36,322 nt of DNA, from NCBI GenBank assembly GCA_041306075.1, contig JBFYKH010000033.1, positions 1-36,322 of the forward strand, given 5' to 3'. Of the stretch, positions 1-8,236 are shown piece after piece. The DNA comes from JAHIYG01 sp041306075. Its GTDB lineage: Archaea; Altiarchaeota; Altiarchaeia; IMC4; SCGC-AAA252-I15. The number at the start of each line of letters is the position of its first letter. The stretch's first letter is position 1. Both the position numbers and the translations under genes were made by a program. Under the pieces are notes generated by a model. The model did no database searches, had not been told where the DNA came from, and was given only the letters and a program-made list of their open reading frames with translations.

Positions 1-513
1 ATAGTCGGCGAACGGCCGAAGGCAGGCTCCTATATCGACGTCGACTGGGAGCGGGTGAAGGAGCTGAACCCGGACCACCGTACCCTCTCCTTCGGCAGAT
101 TCAACGTCGAATACCTCTTCCTCTCCAACGACCATCAGATACAAACCGTTAGGAACCGTCTCGTCAAGGCCGGGAAGGTGCCGCCGGAAGACCCCGAGGA
201 TGTGAAGGGCAGCTTCAGGGCCCAGCTGAACTGGGCCTGGGGGGCCCTCCAAGGCTGGGCGAGCCCGAAGGCCGCAGTCCGCGTCAAATTCTACGAGCAG
301 AGGCTGAAGAACGGCGTTGTCAGGGACTATCTCACCCTATATCCGGACGGCACAGTCGAGAAGAGCGAGGAGATGGCTACCGAGAAGCTGGCCTCCCTCG
401 TGCCTTTGGGCAACATACTCGTCACAACCTACTGGGGGGCGAGGATGACTGACAATGAGCTCAGGTTCGGCGAGGACTCGAGGAACATGCCAAAGGAAAA
501 TAACGGGCAATGA
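1..513 (+). CDS. Unrecognised protein, 5'-truncated by the window edge
   Basis: The reading frame is open from the first base and stops at TGA 511-513, so 170 codons are visible and the true start lies outside the window. A GTG at 55 could be read as a start, but the residues before it (VGERPKAGSYIDVDWE) look like ordinary protein, so I treat the gene as truncated. The visible part is soluble and mixed in charge, with several Trp and Tyr residues (NWAWGALQGW, TTYWGARM) and a hydrophilic C-terminus. I see no signal peptide, membrane segment or metal motif. I do not recognise the family and assign no function. Confidence 0.7.
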   Translation: MVGERPKAGSYIDVDWERVKELNPDHRTLSFGRFNVEYLFLSNDHQIQTVRNRLVKAGKVPPEDPEDVKGSFRAQLNWAWGALQGWASPKAAVRVKFYEQRLKNGVVRDYLTLYPDGTVEKSEEMATEKLASLVPLGNILVTTYWGARMTDNELRFGEDSRNMPKENNGQ

Positions 514-581
514 GACTGGGCCGCTTTTGTATTTATGCTCTAGTGGACAAATTGAAACACTAAGTTGCAAGGTTGCGCGAA

Positions 582-833
582 ATGGTCCTGATTTCTGTGA
601 GGGGTTTGGAGACGGCGCTCATACTTGGTATTTCCTGGGTGTTATTCACCACCGCGATGGTCTTCATCTTAAACGTCAATTTTTATGCCTCATTTTGCGT
701 TGGCGGATTTCTTGTCATCGTTGAGCATTTGCTGATGGAAAAAATCCGGTGGCTTCGGAAGGCATTGGCTTTTATTGCGGTGGTGTTGACTTTGGTGGTG
801 ATGGCCTTGCTCATAAATATCATTGCCACGTAA
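582..833 (+). CDS. Small multi-pass membrane protein of unknown function
   Basis: The product has 83 residues if translation starts at ATG 582; a TTG at 573 would add three. Two clear hydrophobic stretches (about residues 9-32 and 60-83) flank a weaker one (about 33-48), so two or three membrane passes are likely, joined by a short basic loop (MEKIRWLRK). There are no Cys pairs or catalytic motifs, and I do not recognise the family. Base composition is unusual for the window: codons such as TTT, ATT and TTG dominate, while the flanking genes are rich in C- and G-ending codons. That could reflect recent acquisition or relaxed selection. No clear ribosome binding site is visible. Confidence 0.5.
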   Translation: MVLISVRGLETALILGISWVLFTTAMVFILNVNFYASFCVGGFLVIVEHLLMEKIRWLRKALAFIAVVLTLVVMALLINIIAT

Positions 834-917
834 CCTTAAAGTTGATCTGCGCCCATGTGGGGTTCGACCGTTCATTACTAGCCTCTTGATTAAGCTGTAC
901 TTTTTTAGGCATTATTG

Positions 918-927
918 CATTATTATA
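918..927 (+). promoter_or_regulatory. Candidate TATA box for the trp operon
   Basis: The AT-rich stretch CATTATTATA is centred about 28 nt upstream of ATG 951, the distance expected for a leaderless archaeal transcript. The whole 834-950 interval is AT-rich, so other TATA placements are possible. I found no clear operator or attenuator, and no Trp-rich leader peptide. Confidence 0.35.
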
Positions 928-950
928 GTCATTTATCTTATATTTGGTAC

Positions 951-2345
951 ATGGACGTCAGCCAGACTTTCATCAAAATCCAGGAGCACGACCCCGAGCA
1001 CGCCTACCAGGCGGTCCGGGGCGAGAACACGTACCTCCTCCAGTCCATAGAAGGCGGCATGACGAAGGCCAGGTACAGTTTCATCGGCTTCAACCCCTCG
1101 GCCAAGGTGACGGTGAAGGACGGCGTAACCGACTACAAGACGTACGACAAGGAGTACGAGGCCAGGCCTGCGGGCACGGCGCCCCTTGAGGTGCTGAAGT
1201 CGCTGGTCGAGCCTTACCGGATGGCAGGCCCCTCCCTCTCCCGCTTCAGCGGCGGATACGTCGGATACCTCTCATACGACTCGGTCAGGCAGCATGTCAC
1301 GCTGTCCCACGCAAAAGACGACCTACGCCAGCCGGACAGCGAGTTCATCCTCACCCGCAACAACATCATATTCGACCACAAACGGCGGGAGACGTACCTC
1401 GTCGAAAACCACTTCATACCCCCCAGGGAAGTCGACGTCGAATCATCCATCCGCCGCCTCGAAGAGACCGCCGACAAGATACGGAGCATGCGGCCCCCGG
1501 AACCGGGCGGGTACGAGTCCTCGCCTGCGGTGTCGAACATGACGGAGCACGAGTACGTGGAGGCCGTGAAGCGGTGCAAGGAGTACATCCGGGAAGGAGA
1601 CATCTTCCAGGCGGTGCTGTCGCAGCGCTTGAGCGCGAAGTTCAAGGGCGACAAATACCAGGTATACTCCCGCCTCCGGGACATCAACCCGAGCCCGTAC
1701 ATGTACTACCTCGACTTCGGAGCGAGGGTCATCGCAGGCTCAAGCCCCGAGACGCTCGCGCGGGTCGAAGGCGGCAGCGTGTCCACGTACCCGATAGCCG
1801 GGACGAGGCGGCGCGGAAAGGACGCGGCCGAGGACGCGGCATTGGCCAAGGAACTGCTCGCCGACAAAAAGGAGCGGGCCGAGCACGTGATGCTCGTAGA
1901 CCTCGGCAGGAACGACGTCGGCCGGGTCGCCGAGTACGGGAGCGTGAAGGTCGCGAAATACATGGATATAGAGAAGTACTCGCATGTTATGCACATGAGC
2001 TCGGAGGTTACGGGCAGGCTCAGGGCGGGCCTCACGGAATTCGATGCGCTAGAAAGCATCTTCCCGGCCGGGACGGTCTCCGGGGCCCCGAAGGTGCGGG
2101 CGATGGAGATAATCGACGAACTTGAGCCGACGCGGAGGGGCTTGTACGCCGGCGCAGTCGGCTACTTCAGCTTCAACCGGAGCATGGACACCGCCATAGC
2201 GATAAGGACCCTGGTGTTCGAAGGCGACGACGCCTACGTGCAGGCCGGCGCCGGCATAGTCGCAGACTCCGACCCCGCCCGCGAGTACGAGGAGACGATG
2301 AGCAAGGGGAAGGCGCTCCTCGCCGCACTGGAGGCCGGCAGATGA
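951..2345 (+). CDS. trpE: Anthranilate synthase component I
   Basis: Converts chorismate, with ammonia supplied by TrpG, to anthranilate, the first committed step of tryptophan synthesis. The product has 464 residues, normal for TrpE. It has the N-terminal regulatory domain with LLQS at 29-32, matching the LLES-type tryptophan-binding motif used for feedback inhibition. The chorismate-binding domain shows FQAVLSQRL, PIAGTRRRG, the VDLGRNDVGRV segment and SGAPKVRAMEIIDELEP. I chose ATG 951 over an in-frame TTG at 915, because the extra 12 residues look unlike protein and a TATA-like element sits in that stretch. The stop overlaps the trpG start (ATGA), which implies translational coupling. Confident. 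Confidence 0.97.
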   Translation: MDVSQTFIKIQEHDPEHAYQAVRGENTYLLQSIEGGMTKARYSFIGFNPSAKVTVKDGVTDYKTYDKEYEARPAGTAPLEVLKSLVEPYRMAGPSLSRFSGGYVGYLSYDSVRQHVTLSHAKDDLRQPDSEFILTRNNIIFDHKRRETYLVENHFIPPREVDVESSIRRLEETADKIRSMRPPEPGGYESSPAVSNMTEHEYVEAVKRCKEYIREGDIFQAVLSQRLSAKFKGDKYQVYSRLRDINPSPYMYYLDFGARVIAGSSPETLARVEGGSVSTYPIAGTRRRGKDAAEDAALAKELLADKKERAEHVMLVDLGRNDVGRVAEYGSVKVAKYMDIEKYSHVMHMSSEVTGRLRAGLTEFDALESIFPAGTVSGAPKVRAMEIIDELEPTRRGLYAGAVGYFSFNRSMDTAIAIRTLVFEGDDAYVQAGAGIVADSDPAREYEETMSKGKALLAALEAGR

Positions 2346-2923
2346 GGACCCTGGTCATAGACAACATAGACTCGTTCGTGTACAACCTCGTCCAGTACGT
2401 CGGAGTCCAGGGCGGAAACCCGACTGTACTCCAAAATACTACGTCCGAGGCCGACATAGACCTGGCAATGGCGTCCGGCATAGACCGGATAATCATATCC
2501 CCGGGGCCGAAGGCGCCGAAGGACGCGGGCGTGTCCAACTACGTCATCCGCAAATACGGGCCGAAGGTGCCGACCCTCGGCGTATGCCTCGGCCACCAGT
2601 GCATCGGTTACGTCTTCGGGGGGAGAATCGTCCACGCGAAGAAGCTGATGCACGGGAAGACGAGCCTCATCAGCCACGACGGCAAGGGGATATTCCAGGG
2701 GCTACCGAACCCTCTTGAGGCCGGCAGGTACCATTCGTTGGCCGTGGCCGAGGAGGGTCTGCCGCAGGAGCTGATTGTCGCGGCAAGGTGCGTCGACGAC
2801 AGGGAAGTCATGGCGCTCAGGCACAGGGAGCACCCGATAGTCGGCGTCCAATTCCATCCGGAGTCCGTGCTCACAAAGGACGGCATGGCCCTCGTCAAGA
2901 ACTTCCTGGAGGGCGGAATATGA
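2342..2923 (+). CDS. trpG: Anthranilate synthase component II (glutamine amidotransferase)
   Basis: Hydrolyses glutamine and channels ammonia to TrpE. The 193-residue protein is a stand-alone class I amidotransferase. It starts with the typical LVIDNIDSFVYNL segment, has the oxyanion-region motif ISPGPKAPKDAG, the nucleophile in GVCLGHQ (Cys82) and the catalytic pair in QFHPES (His172, Glu174). PabA proteins look the same, but position directly between trpE and trpD makes TrpG the natural call; the protein could serve both pathways. Its ATG overlaps the trpE stop, and its own stop overlaps the trpD start. Confidence 0.97.
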   Translation: MRTLVIDNIDSFVYNLVQYVGVQGGNPTVLQNTTSEADIDLAMASGIDRIIISPGPKAPKDAGVSNYVIRKYGPKVPTLGVCLGHQCIGYVFGGRIVHAKKLMHGKTSLISHDGKGIFQGLPNPLEAGRYHSLAVAEEGLPQELIVAARCVDDREVMALRHREHPIVGVQFHPESVLTKDGMALVKNFLEGGI

Positions 2924-3936
2924 TGCCCGACCTCCTGAAGAAGCTGACCTCCGGGAAGGACCTCTCCGTCGAGGAGGCCGAGTCGGCGATGAAATCGATT
3001 ATGGGCGGGCAGGCCACCCCCGCCGAGATGGCGGGCTTCCTTATAGCGCTCAAGATGAAGGGGGAGTCGGCAGGCGAGATAGCGTCGCTCGCGAAGGTGA
3101 TGAGGAACTACGCGACCAGAATCGAGCCTAAGGTGAGGGGCGTGCTCGTCGACGTCTGCGGCACAGGCGGCGACGGGAAGGGGACGTTCAACATATCCAC
3201 CGCCGCCGCTTTCGTAGTGGCCGCCGCAGGCGTCTCCGTGGCCAAGCACGGCAACCGGGGGATAACCTCAAAGTCCGGGAGCGCGGACGCTCTCGAGGCG
3301 CTCGGGGCGAAAATCGACCTGTCGCCCGAGCGGGTGAAGTCCTGCATCGAGGACGTGGGCCTCGGCTTCATGTTCGCGCCCGCGCACCACCCTGCAATGA
3401 GGCATGTGATGCCCGTGCGCAAGGAGCTCGGCGTCAGGACGGTATTCAACATACTCGGCCCCCTCACCAACCCGGCGGGCGCGAAGGCGCAGCTGATGGG
3501 CGTGTACGACCCGAAGCTCACGGAGCCTCTCGCGGAAGCATTCAGGCTCATAGGCCACAGCCGGGCCCTCGTCGTATACGGGGAGCCGGGCATCGACGAA
3601 CTGTCCACCGTTGGCGCGACGAGGGTGAGCGAGCTCAAGGATGGCGCCGTGCGGACATACACGCTCGCCCCGGAGGAGCTGGGGCTGAAGCATTCGACGC
3701 TCGAGGACCTCAGGGGCGGCGACCCCCTGGAGAACGCGGCGACTATACGGGGCATACTGTCCGGAGCCGTAGGCGGCGGCAGGAGGGACGTCGTCGCCCT
3801 GAACGCGGCCGGCGGCCTGATAGCGGGAGGCCGCGCCGTAGGGTTCGAGGACGGCCTTAAGCTCGCCTACAAGGCAATCGACTCCCACTCGGCGTACCTT
3901 AAGCTCGAGGAGTTCGTCAAGTACACGGGTGGGTGA
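2920..3936 (+). CDS. trpD: Anthranilate phosphoribosyltransferase
   Basis: Transfers phosphoribose from PRPP to anthranilate, giving N-phosphoribosyl-anthranilate. The product has 338 residues from ATG 2920; a second ATG follows directly at 2923. The family signature is complete: the PRPP-binding loop GTGGDGKGTFNIST at 81-94, then KHGNRGITSKSGSADALEALG and the FNILGPLTNPA segment. The frame stays open upstream to 2788, but that stretch lies inside trpG and is a shadow. The protein is a single-domain TrpD, not fused to TrpG or TrpF. The start overlaps the trpG stop (ATGATG). Confidence 0.97.
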   Translation: MMPDLLKKLTSGKDLSVEEAESAMKSIMGGQATPAEMAGFLIALKMKGESAGEIASLAKVMRNYATRIEPKVRGVLVDVCGTGGDGKGTFNISTAAAFVVAAAGVSVAKHGNRGITSKSGSADALEALGAKIDLSPERVKSCIEDVGLGFMFAPAHHPAMRHVMPVRKELGVRTVFNILGPLTNPAGAKAQLMGVYDPKLTEPLAEAFRLIGHSRALVVYGEPGIDELSTVGATRVSELKDGAVRTYTLAPEELGLKHSTLEDLRGGDPLENAATIRGILSGAVGGGRRDVVALNAAGGLIAGGRAVGFEDGLKLAYKAIDSHSAYLKLEEFVKYTGG

Positions 3937-3937
3937 G

Positions 3938-4693
3938 ATGGGTTTCCTCGACGAGATTGTGGCTGCGAAGAGGCTGGAGGCGAAGCGGATAAATCCCGGC
4001 CTGATGCCAGACGGAATCAGGAGGTGCAGCCTCGTAGACGCCGTCTCAAAGGAGGGGACGGCGCTCATAGCCGAGGTCAAGCGGATGAGTCCGTCGGGGG
4101 GGCTCTTATGCGACGTCGACGCCGCCGAGCGGGCGAGGGCCTACGAGTCGGCGGGCGCCGACGCGGTGTCCGTCCTCACCGACCGCATAAGGTTCGGCGC
4201 AAGGGGCGGCGACCTGGCGTCTGTGAAGAAGGCGGTGAACGTGCCCGTGTTGAGGAAGGACTTCATCGTGGACAGGCTGCAGCTTCAGGAGACGCTCTGC
4301 CTAGGCGCGGACGCCGTGCTCCTCATCGCCGCCATACTAAAGGGGGAACTCCCCTCATATGTCGAGGAAGCCCGCGGGCTCGGCCTCGAATGCCTAGTGG
4401 AAGTCCACAATGAAGCGGAGCTCGGGCATGCGCTCTCGTCTGATGCCAGGCTCATCGGAGTCAACAACCGCGACCTCGCGACGCTCTCCATAGACCTGTC
4501 GACCGTGGAACGCATAGCGCCGCTCGTGCCTGACGACAGGCTCCTGGTGGCCGAGAGCGGGATAAGGTCCCGCGCAGACGTCGCGAGGATGGAGGCAGCG
4601 GGCGCCGATGCGGTTTTAGTCGGCTCCTCGCTAATGAAATCAGGCGACGTCGGGGCGGCTGTGGCAGCCCTGATGGGCCGGGGAAAGAAATGA
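3938..4693 (+). CDS. trpC: Indole-3-glycerol-phosphate synthase
   Basis: Closes the indole ring from carboxyphenylamino-deoxyribulose phosphate. The 251-residue beta/alpha barrel carries the expected strand motifs: ALIAEVKRMSPSGG (usually IAEIKRASPSKG), SVLTDRIRFG, VLRKDFIVD with the catalytic Lys, LECLVEVHNEAEL, IGVNNRDL, LVAESGIRS and VLVGSSLM. ATG 3938 follows the trpD stop by one base; a GTG at 3929 is possible but adds only three residues. The length matches TrpC alone, so phosphoribosylanthranilate isomerase (TrpF) is not fused here. The stop overlaps the trpB start (ATGA). Confidence 0.96.
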   Translation: MGFLDEIVAAKRLEAKRINPGLMPDGIRRCSLVDAVSKEGTALIAEVKRMSPSGGLLCDVDAAERARAYESAGADAVSVLTDRIRFGARGGDLASVKKAVNVPVLRKDFIVDRLQLQETLCLGADAVLLIAAILKGELPSYVEEARGLGLECLVEVHNEAELGHALSSDARLIGVNNRDLATLSIDLSTVERIAPLVPDDRLLVAESGIRSRADVARMEAAGADAVLVGSSLMKSGDVGAAVAALMGRGKK

Positions 4694-5859
4694 AAAAAGG
4701 CAAGTTCGGTCCATACGGGGGCCAGTTCGCGCCGGAAACCCTGATGCCGGCCTTGAAGGAGCTTGAGCAGGCATATGCCGGATGCCGCAAGGATAAACGG
4801 TTCAACGCGGAGCTGAACCATCTGTTGAGGGAGTTCGCGGGGAGGCCGACGCCACTCTACCTCGCCCGGAACCTGTCTGAGAAATACGGCGCCAGAATCT
4901 ACCTTAAGCGGGAGGACCTCGTCCACGGCGGAGCCCACAAGCTCAACAACACCCTCGGACAGGTGCTGCTCGCCAGGAGGATGGGCAAGCGGAGAGTCAT
5001 AGCCGAGACTGGAGCGGGACAGCACGGAGTCGCCACCGCGATAGCGTGCGCCGCGCTCGGCCTCTCCTGCGAAGTCCACATGGGCTCCAAGGACATCGAG
5101 CGGCAGAGGCTGAACGTGTTCAGGATGGAGCTCATGGGCGCGAGGGTGATACCCGCCGAGTCCGGCTCCAAGACCCTGAAGGACGCCACCAACGAGGCGA
5201 TGCGCGACTGGCTCGCGAACGTCCGCTCCACATACTACTGCATCGGCAGCGTCGTCGGCCCCCACCCGTACCCGACGATTGTGCGGGACTTCCAGCGGGT
5301 CATCGGGCGGGAAATCAGGCGCCAGGCCATGAAGGCAGAGGGGCGTCTGCCGGACGCCATAGTGGCGTGCGTCGGCGGAGGCTCGAACGCGATGGGCTCA
5401 TTCCACGACTTCATAGGGACGGGCGTCAGGCTCATCGGAGTCGAGGCTGCGGGGGAGGGCCTCCGGACCGGAAGGCACGGGGCCACGCTCGCGAAAGGCT
5501 CGGACGGCGTCCTCCACGGCATGCACACCCGGCTCCTCCAGGACAGGTACGGGCAGATTAACGAGTCCCACAGCATATCGGCGGGCCTCGACTACCCGGG
5601 CGTGGGCCCTGAGCTCGCGCACCTTGCGAGGTCCGGCAGGCTTCAGGTCGCCTCGGCCACGGACGAGGAGGCAGTCCGGGCTGTGAAGGTCCTCTGCGAG
5701 ATGGAGGGGATACTCCCCGCCTTGGAGAGCGCGCACGCCCTGGCCTATGCGCTCAAGCTCGCCCGGGGTATGAGGGGCAGGACGATAGTCGTTACCGTCT
5801 CAGGCCGCGGTGACAAGGACGTCCACACGATAGCGTCGCGCCTGGGGGTGCGGCTGTGA
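4690..5859 (+). CDS. trpB: Tryptophan synthase beta subunit (TrpB1 type)
   Basis: PLP enzyme that condenses indole with serine to give tryptophan, in complex with TrpA. The product has 389 residues and starts with the usual GPYGGQFAPETLMPAL. The PLP-binding Lys84 lies in GGAHKLNN, the substrate loop is ETGAGQHGVATA at about 106-117, and the phosphate-binding loop is GGGSNAMG. The C-terminus has the expected SGRGDKD. It lies directly upstream of and overlaps trpA (GTGA), so this is the TrpA-coupled beta subunit. A second, divergent beta gene follows the operon at 6687. Confidence 0.97.
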   Translation: MKKGKFGPYGGQFAPETLMPALKELEQAYAGCRKDKRFNAELNHLLREFAGRPTPLYLARNLSEKYGARIYLKREDLVHGGAHKLNNTLGQVLLARRMGKRRVIAETGAGQHGVATAIACAALGLSCEVHMGSKDIERQRLNVFRMELMGARVIPAESGSKTLKDATNEAMRDWLANVRSTYYCIGSVVGPHPYPTIVRDFQRVIGREIRRQAMKAEGRLPDAIVACVGGGSNAMGSFHDFIGTGVRLIGVEAAGEGLRTGRHGATLAKGSDGVLHGMHTRLLQDRYGQINESHSISAGLDYPGVGPELAHLARSGRLQVASATDEEAVRAVKVLCEMEGILPALESAHALAYALKLARGMRGRTIVVTVSGRGDKDVHTIASRLGVRL

Positions 5860-6620
5860 CCGGGCTTGAGGAGGCGTTGGCCGGCGGCGGGAAGCTGGTG
5901 GCGTTCACGGTCGCCGGGGACCCGACGGTCGAGGAATCGTACAGGGCGGCCTCACGGATAATCGAGGCGGGCGCGGACGTCCTGGAGCTCGGCCTCCCGT
6001 TCAGCGACCCGTTGGCTGACGGGCCGACGATACAGGAGGCGGGCCTCCGGGCGCTCGCCGCCGGGATGAACACGGACCGGTACTTCGCGCTCGCGAAGCG
6101 GCTGAACGGCAGGTACGAGACTCCGTTGGTCTGCCTCACCTACTACAACATCATACTGCGGTACGGGCTCAGGAGGTTCGCGGAAGGGTGCGGCTCCTCC
6201 GGGATTGACGGCGTAATAGTCCCGGACCTGCCTCTTGAGGAGTCGGGGCCGCTGAGGAGGGAGTTGAAGCGGGCCGGGGCGGACTTCATATTCCTGGTAG
6301 CGGAGACGACGCCCAAGGACAGGCTCGGGCGCATCCTGGCCGCGGCGTCGGGGTTCGTGTACGTCGTCGCCCTGTTAGGCACTACGGGGGCGAGGAAGAA
6401 TGTCGACCCGAAACTAAGGGCGCTCATACGGCGCGTCAAGGCAGGGACCACTCTGCCGGTCGCGGTAGGCTTCGGCATAAGCACGCCCGCCCACGTGAAG
6501 GCAGTCATCGGGATGGGTGCTGACGCGGCTATAGTCGGAAGCGGAATAGTGGGGGGGCAGGCTGAAGGCGGGGACGTGGGCGCATACGTCGGACAGCTTG
6601 CGAAAGCCGCGAAAAAGTGA
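5856..6620 (+). CDS. trpA: Tryptophan synthase alpha subunit
   Basis: Cleaves indole-3-glycerol phosphate to indole and glyceraldehyde-3-phosphate, passing indole to TrpB. The 254-residue barrel starts at GTG 5856, inside the trpB stop. Catalytic Glu and Asp residues sit in the LELGLPFSDPLADGPTIQ region. Later motifs are GIDGVIVPDLPLEE, GTTGARKN (the phosphate-binding loop region), VAVGFGIS and AAIVGSGIV. It is the last gene of the trp operon, and a T-rich stretch follows it. Confidence 0.97.
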   Translation: MTGLEEALAGGGKLVAFTVAGDPTVEESYRAASRIIEAGADVLELGLPFSDPLADGPTIQEAGLRALAAGMNTDRYFALAKRLNGRYETPLVCLTYYNIILRYGLRRFAEGCGSSGIDGVIVPDLPLEESGPLRRELKRAGADFIFLVAETTPKDRLGRILAAASGFVYVVALLGTTGARKNVDPKLRALIRRVKAGTTLPVAVGFGISTPAHVKAVIGMGADAAIVGSGIVGGQAEGGDVGAYVGQLAKAAKK

Positions 6621-6644
6621 TGTATCTTCCAGTGCATTTCTGCA

Positions 6645-6658
6645 TTTTTATTTCATTT
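6645..6658 (+). terminator. T-rich stretch after trpA, candidate terminator
   Basis: The interval between trpA and the next gene contains TTTTTATTTCATTT. Archaeal transcripts often end at such T-rich tracts without a hairpin. The same AT-rich DNA could instead supply promoter elements for trpB2, whose start lies about 35 nt further on. Confidence 0.35.
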
Positions 6659-6686
6659 CCTGCATAGGTTATCCTAAGTGGTTCAG

Positions 6687-8057
6687 ATGGCAAATTCAAA
6701 CGTAAAATACGTCCTGGACGAGAACGAGCTGCCGAAGAAGTGGTACAACGTCAACGCCGACCTCCCGAAGCCCCTCGCCCCGCCCCTGCACCCGGTAACG
6801 CTGAAGCCGCTCGGCCCACAGGACCTTGCGCCGCTCTTCCCGATGGAGCTCATCAGGCAGGAGATGAGCGCCGACAGGTTCATAGACATCCCCTCCGAGA
6901 TACGCGACATACTCCGCATCTGGAGGCCGACGCCGCTCGTCAGGGCGAGGCGGCTTGAGGAGCGGCTGAAGACGCCGGCCAGGATATATTACAAGTGGGA
7001 GGGTGTCTCCCCGGCCGGAAGCCACAAGCCCAACACCGCGGTAGCGCAGGCGTACTACAACATGAAGGAGGGAATAGAGAGGATAGCGACGGAGACCGGC
7101 GCAGGCCAATGGGGCTCCGCCCTCGCATTCGCGACAAGGCTGTTCGGCCTCGAGTGCATGGTCTACATGGTGAAGTGCAGCTTTGAGCAGAAGCCGTACC
7201 GGCGCATCATGATGGAGACCTGGGGCGCGAAGGTCGCGGCGAGCCCGAGCAGCCTCACCGATGCCGGGCGCGCGATGCTGAAGGCGGACCCGAAGTGCTC
7301 AGGCAGCCTCGGCCTGGCGATAAGCGAGGCGGTGGAGGACGCTATGAAGCACGAGAACACCCACTACTCGCTCGGCAGCGTACTCAACCACGTCTGCATG
7401 CACCAGTCCGTCATCGGCCTGGAGGCCAAGGAGCAGCTGAAGCTGGCGGGCGAGGAGAAGGCGGACGTCGTCATAGGCTGCGTCGGCGGAGGCTCCAACT
7501 TCGCAGGCCTCGCGTTCCCGTTCATACACGACAAACTCTCGGGGAAGAACAAGGGCCTTCAGGCGCAGGCCATCGAGCCGATGGCATGCCCCTCCCTCAC
7601 CAAGGGCGTCTGCGAATACGACTTCGGCGACACAGCGAAGATGGCCCCCATAGTGAAGATGTACACACTCGGCCACGACTTCATGCCAGCGGCCATCCAC
7701 GCCGGCGGCCTCCGCTACCACGGCATGTCGCCGCAGGTGTCGCTCCTCGTAAAGGAGGGCGTCGTCGGCGCGAAGGCCTACTACCAGAAGGAGGTCTTCG
7801 AGGCCGCGAAGCTGTTTGCCGAGACCCAGGGCTACATCGTCGCCCCGGAGACGGCGCATGCGGTGAAGGGCGCCGTAGAGGCCGCGAAGGAGTGCGCGAG
7901 GACCGGGGAGGAGAAGGTGATAGTCTTCAACGCCTCGGGGCACGGCGACTTCGACCTGGCGTCCTACGACCAGTTCCTGCAGGGGAAGCTCGTCGACTAC
8001 GAGTATCCGGCGGAGCTCGTGAAGCAGAGCCTGAAGAAGCTGCCGAAGGTCGGGTAA
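6687..8057 (+). CDS. trpB2: Tryptophan synthase beta-like protein (TrpB2 type)
   Basis: The product has 456 residues from ATG 6687; a GTG at 6678 would add three. This is the longer, divergent beta-type PLP enzyme common in archaea. The N-terminal extension of about 75 residues (KWYNVNADLPKPL...) is typical of TrpB2 and absent from TrpB1. The PLP Lys114 is in SPAGSHKPNTA, followed by ETGAGQWGSALA and CVGGGSNFAG. TrpB2 enzymes use serine and indole, often without a firm TrpA complex; roles proposed for them include indole salvage and serine deamination. It is separated from the operon by 66 bp and is probably transcribed from its own promoter. The annotation is firm, but its physiological role here is not. 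Confidence 0.95.
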   Translation: MANSNVKYVLDENELPKKWYNVNADLPKPLAPPLHPVTLKPLGPQDLAPLFPMELIRQEMSADRFIDIPSEIRDILRIWRPTPLVRARRLEERLKTPARIYYKWEGVSPAGSHKPNTAVAQAYYNMKEGIERIATETGAGQWGSALAFATRLFGLECMVYMVKCSFEQKPYRRIMMETWGAKVAASPSSLTDAGRAMLKADPKCSGSLGLAISEAVEDAMKHENTHYSLGSVLNHVCMHQSVIGLEAKEQLKLAGEEKADVVIGCVGGGSNFAGLAFPFIHDKLSGKNKGLQAQAIEPMACPSLTKGVCEYDFGDTAKMAPIVKMYTLGHDFMPAAIHAGGLRYHGMSPQVSLLVKEGVVGAKAYYQKEVFEAAKLFAETQGYIVAPETAHAVKGAVEAAKECARTGEEKVIVFNASGHGDFDLASYDQFLQGKLVDYEYPAELVKQSLKKLPKVG

Positions 8058-8157
8058 GGCTTCTCACCCGCCACTTTTCCCGGGCTCTACCGTGAGGTGT
8101 ATTTAACCCGCCGCCAAATTCCGTATCCGGCCAATCGGCTGAGAAAATGGGCTGCCG

Positions 8158-8214
8158 GCTGGTCCCGCGCGCCGTGAACGGCATTGTATGATGCCCTGTG
8201 GCCGCGGGACCAGC
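8158..8214 (+). other. Strong inverted repeat; possible structured RNA or terminator
   Basis: GCTGGTCCCGCG (8158-8169) pairs perfectly with CGCGGGACCAGC (8203-8214), a 12-bp GC-rich stem. Inside it, GGCAT/ATGCC (8180-8184 and 8191-8195) forms a second hairpin, and GCCG-TGAA-CGGC (8171-8182) is an alternative. A TATTTAA at 8100-8106 would start a transcript near 8130, upstream of the stem. No U-run follows directly, so a bacterial-type terminator is unlikely. I looked for box C/D or H/ACA features and found none convincing. Function unknown. Confidence 0.4.
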
Positions 8215-8228
8215 GGCGCAAAACCCCT

Positions 8229-8236
8229 TTTATATC
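8229..8236 (+). promoter_or_regulatory. TATA box for SRP RNA
   Basis: TTTTATAT is preceded by an A/C-rich stretch that could serve as BRE. It is centred about 26 nt upstream of the predicted 5' end of the SRP RNA (about 8259), where the terminal helix begins. Confidence 0.75.

Noticed and set aside
834..900. GGGGTTCGACC near 857-867, resembling a tRNA T-loop
   Set aside because: The flanking bases do not form a T stem, and no acceptor, D or anticodon arms can be drawn around it.
915..950. Longer TrpE start at TTG 915, or a leader peptide for attenuation
   Set aside because: The extra residues do not match TrpE N-termini, the stretch contains a TATA-like element, and it has only one Trp codon with no alternative hairpins seen.
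8130..8215. H/ACA or box C/D guide RNA
   Set aside because: No ACA/ANA follows the lower stem at the right place, the upper stem is only five base pairs, and no matched C and D boxes flank the element. Left as an unexplained hairpin.
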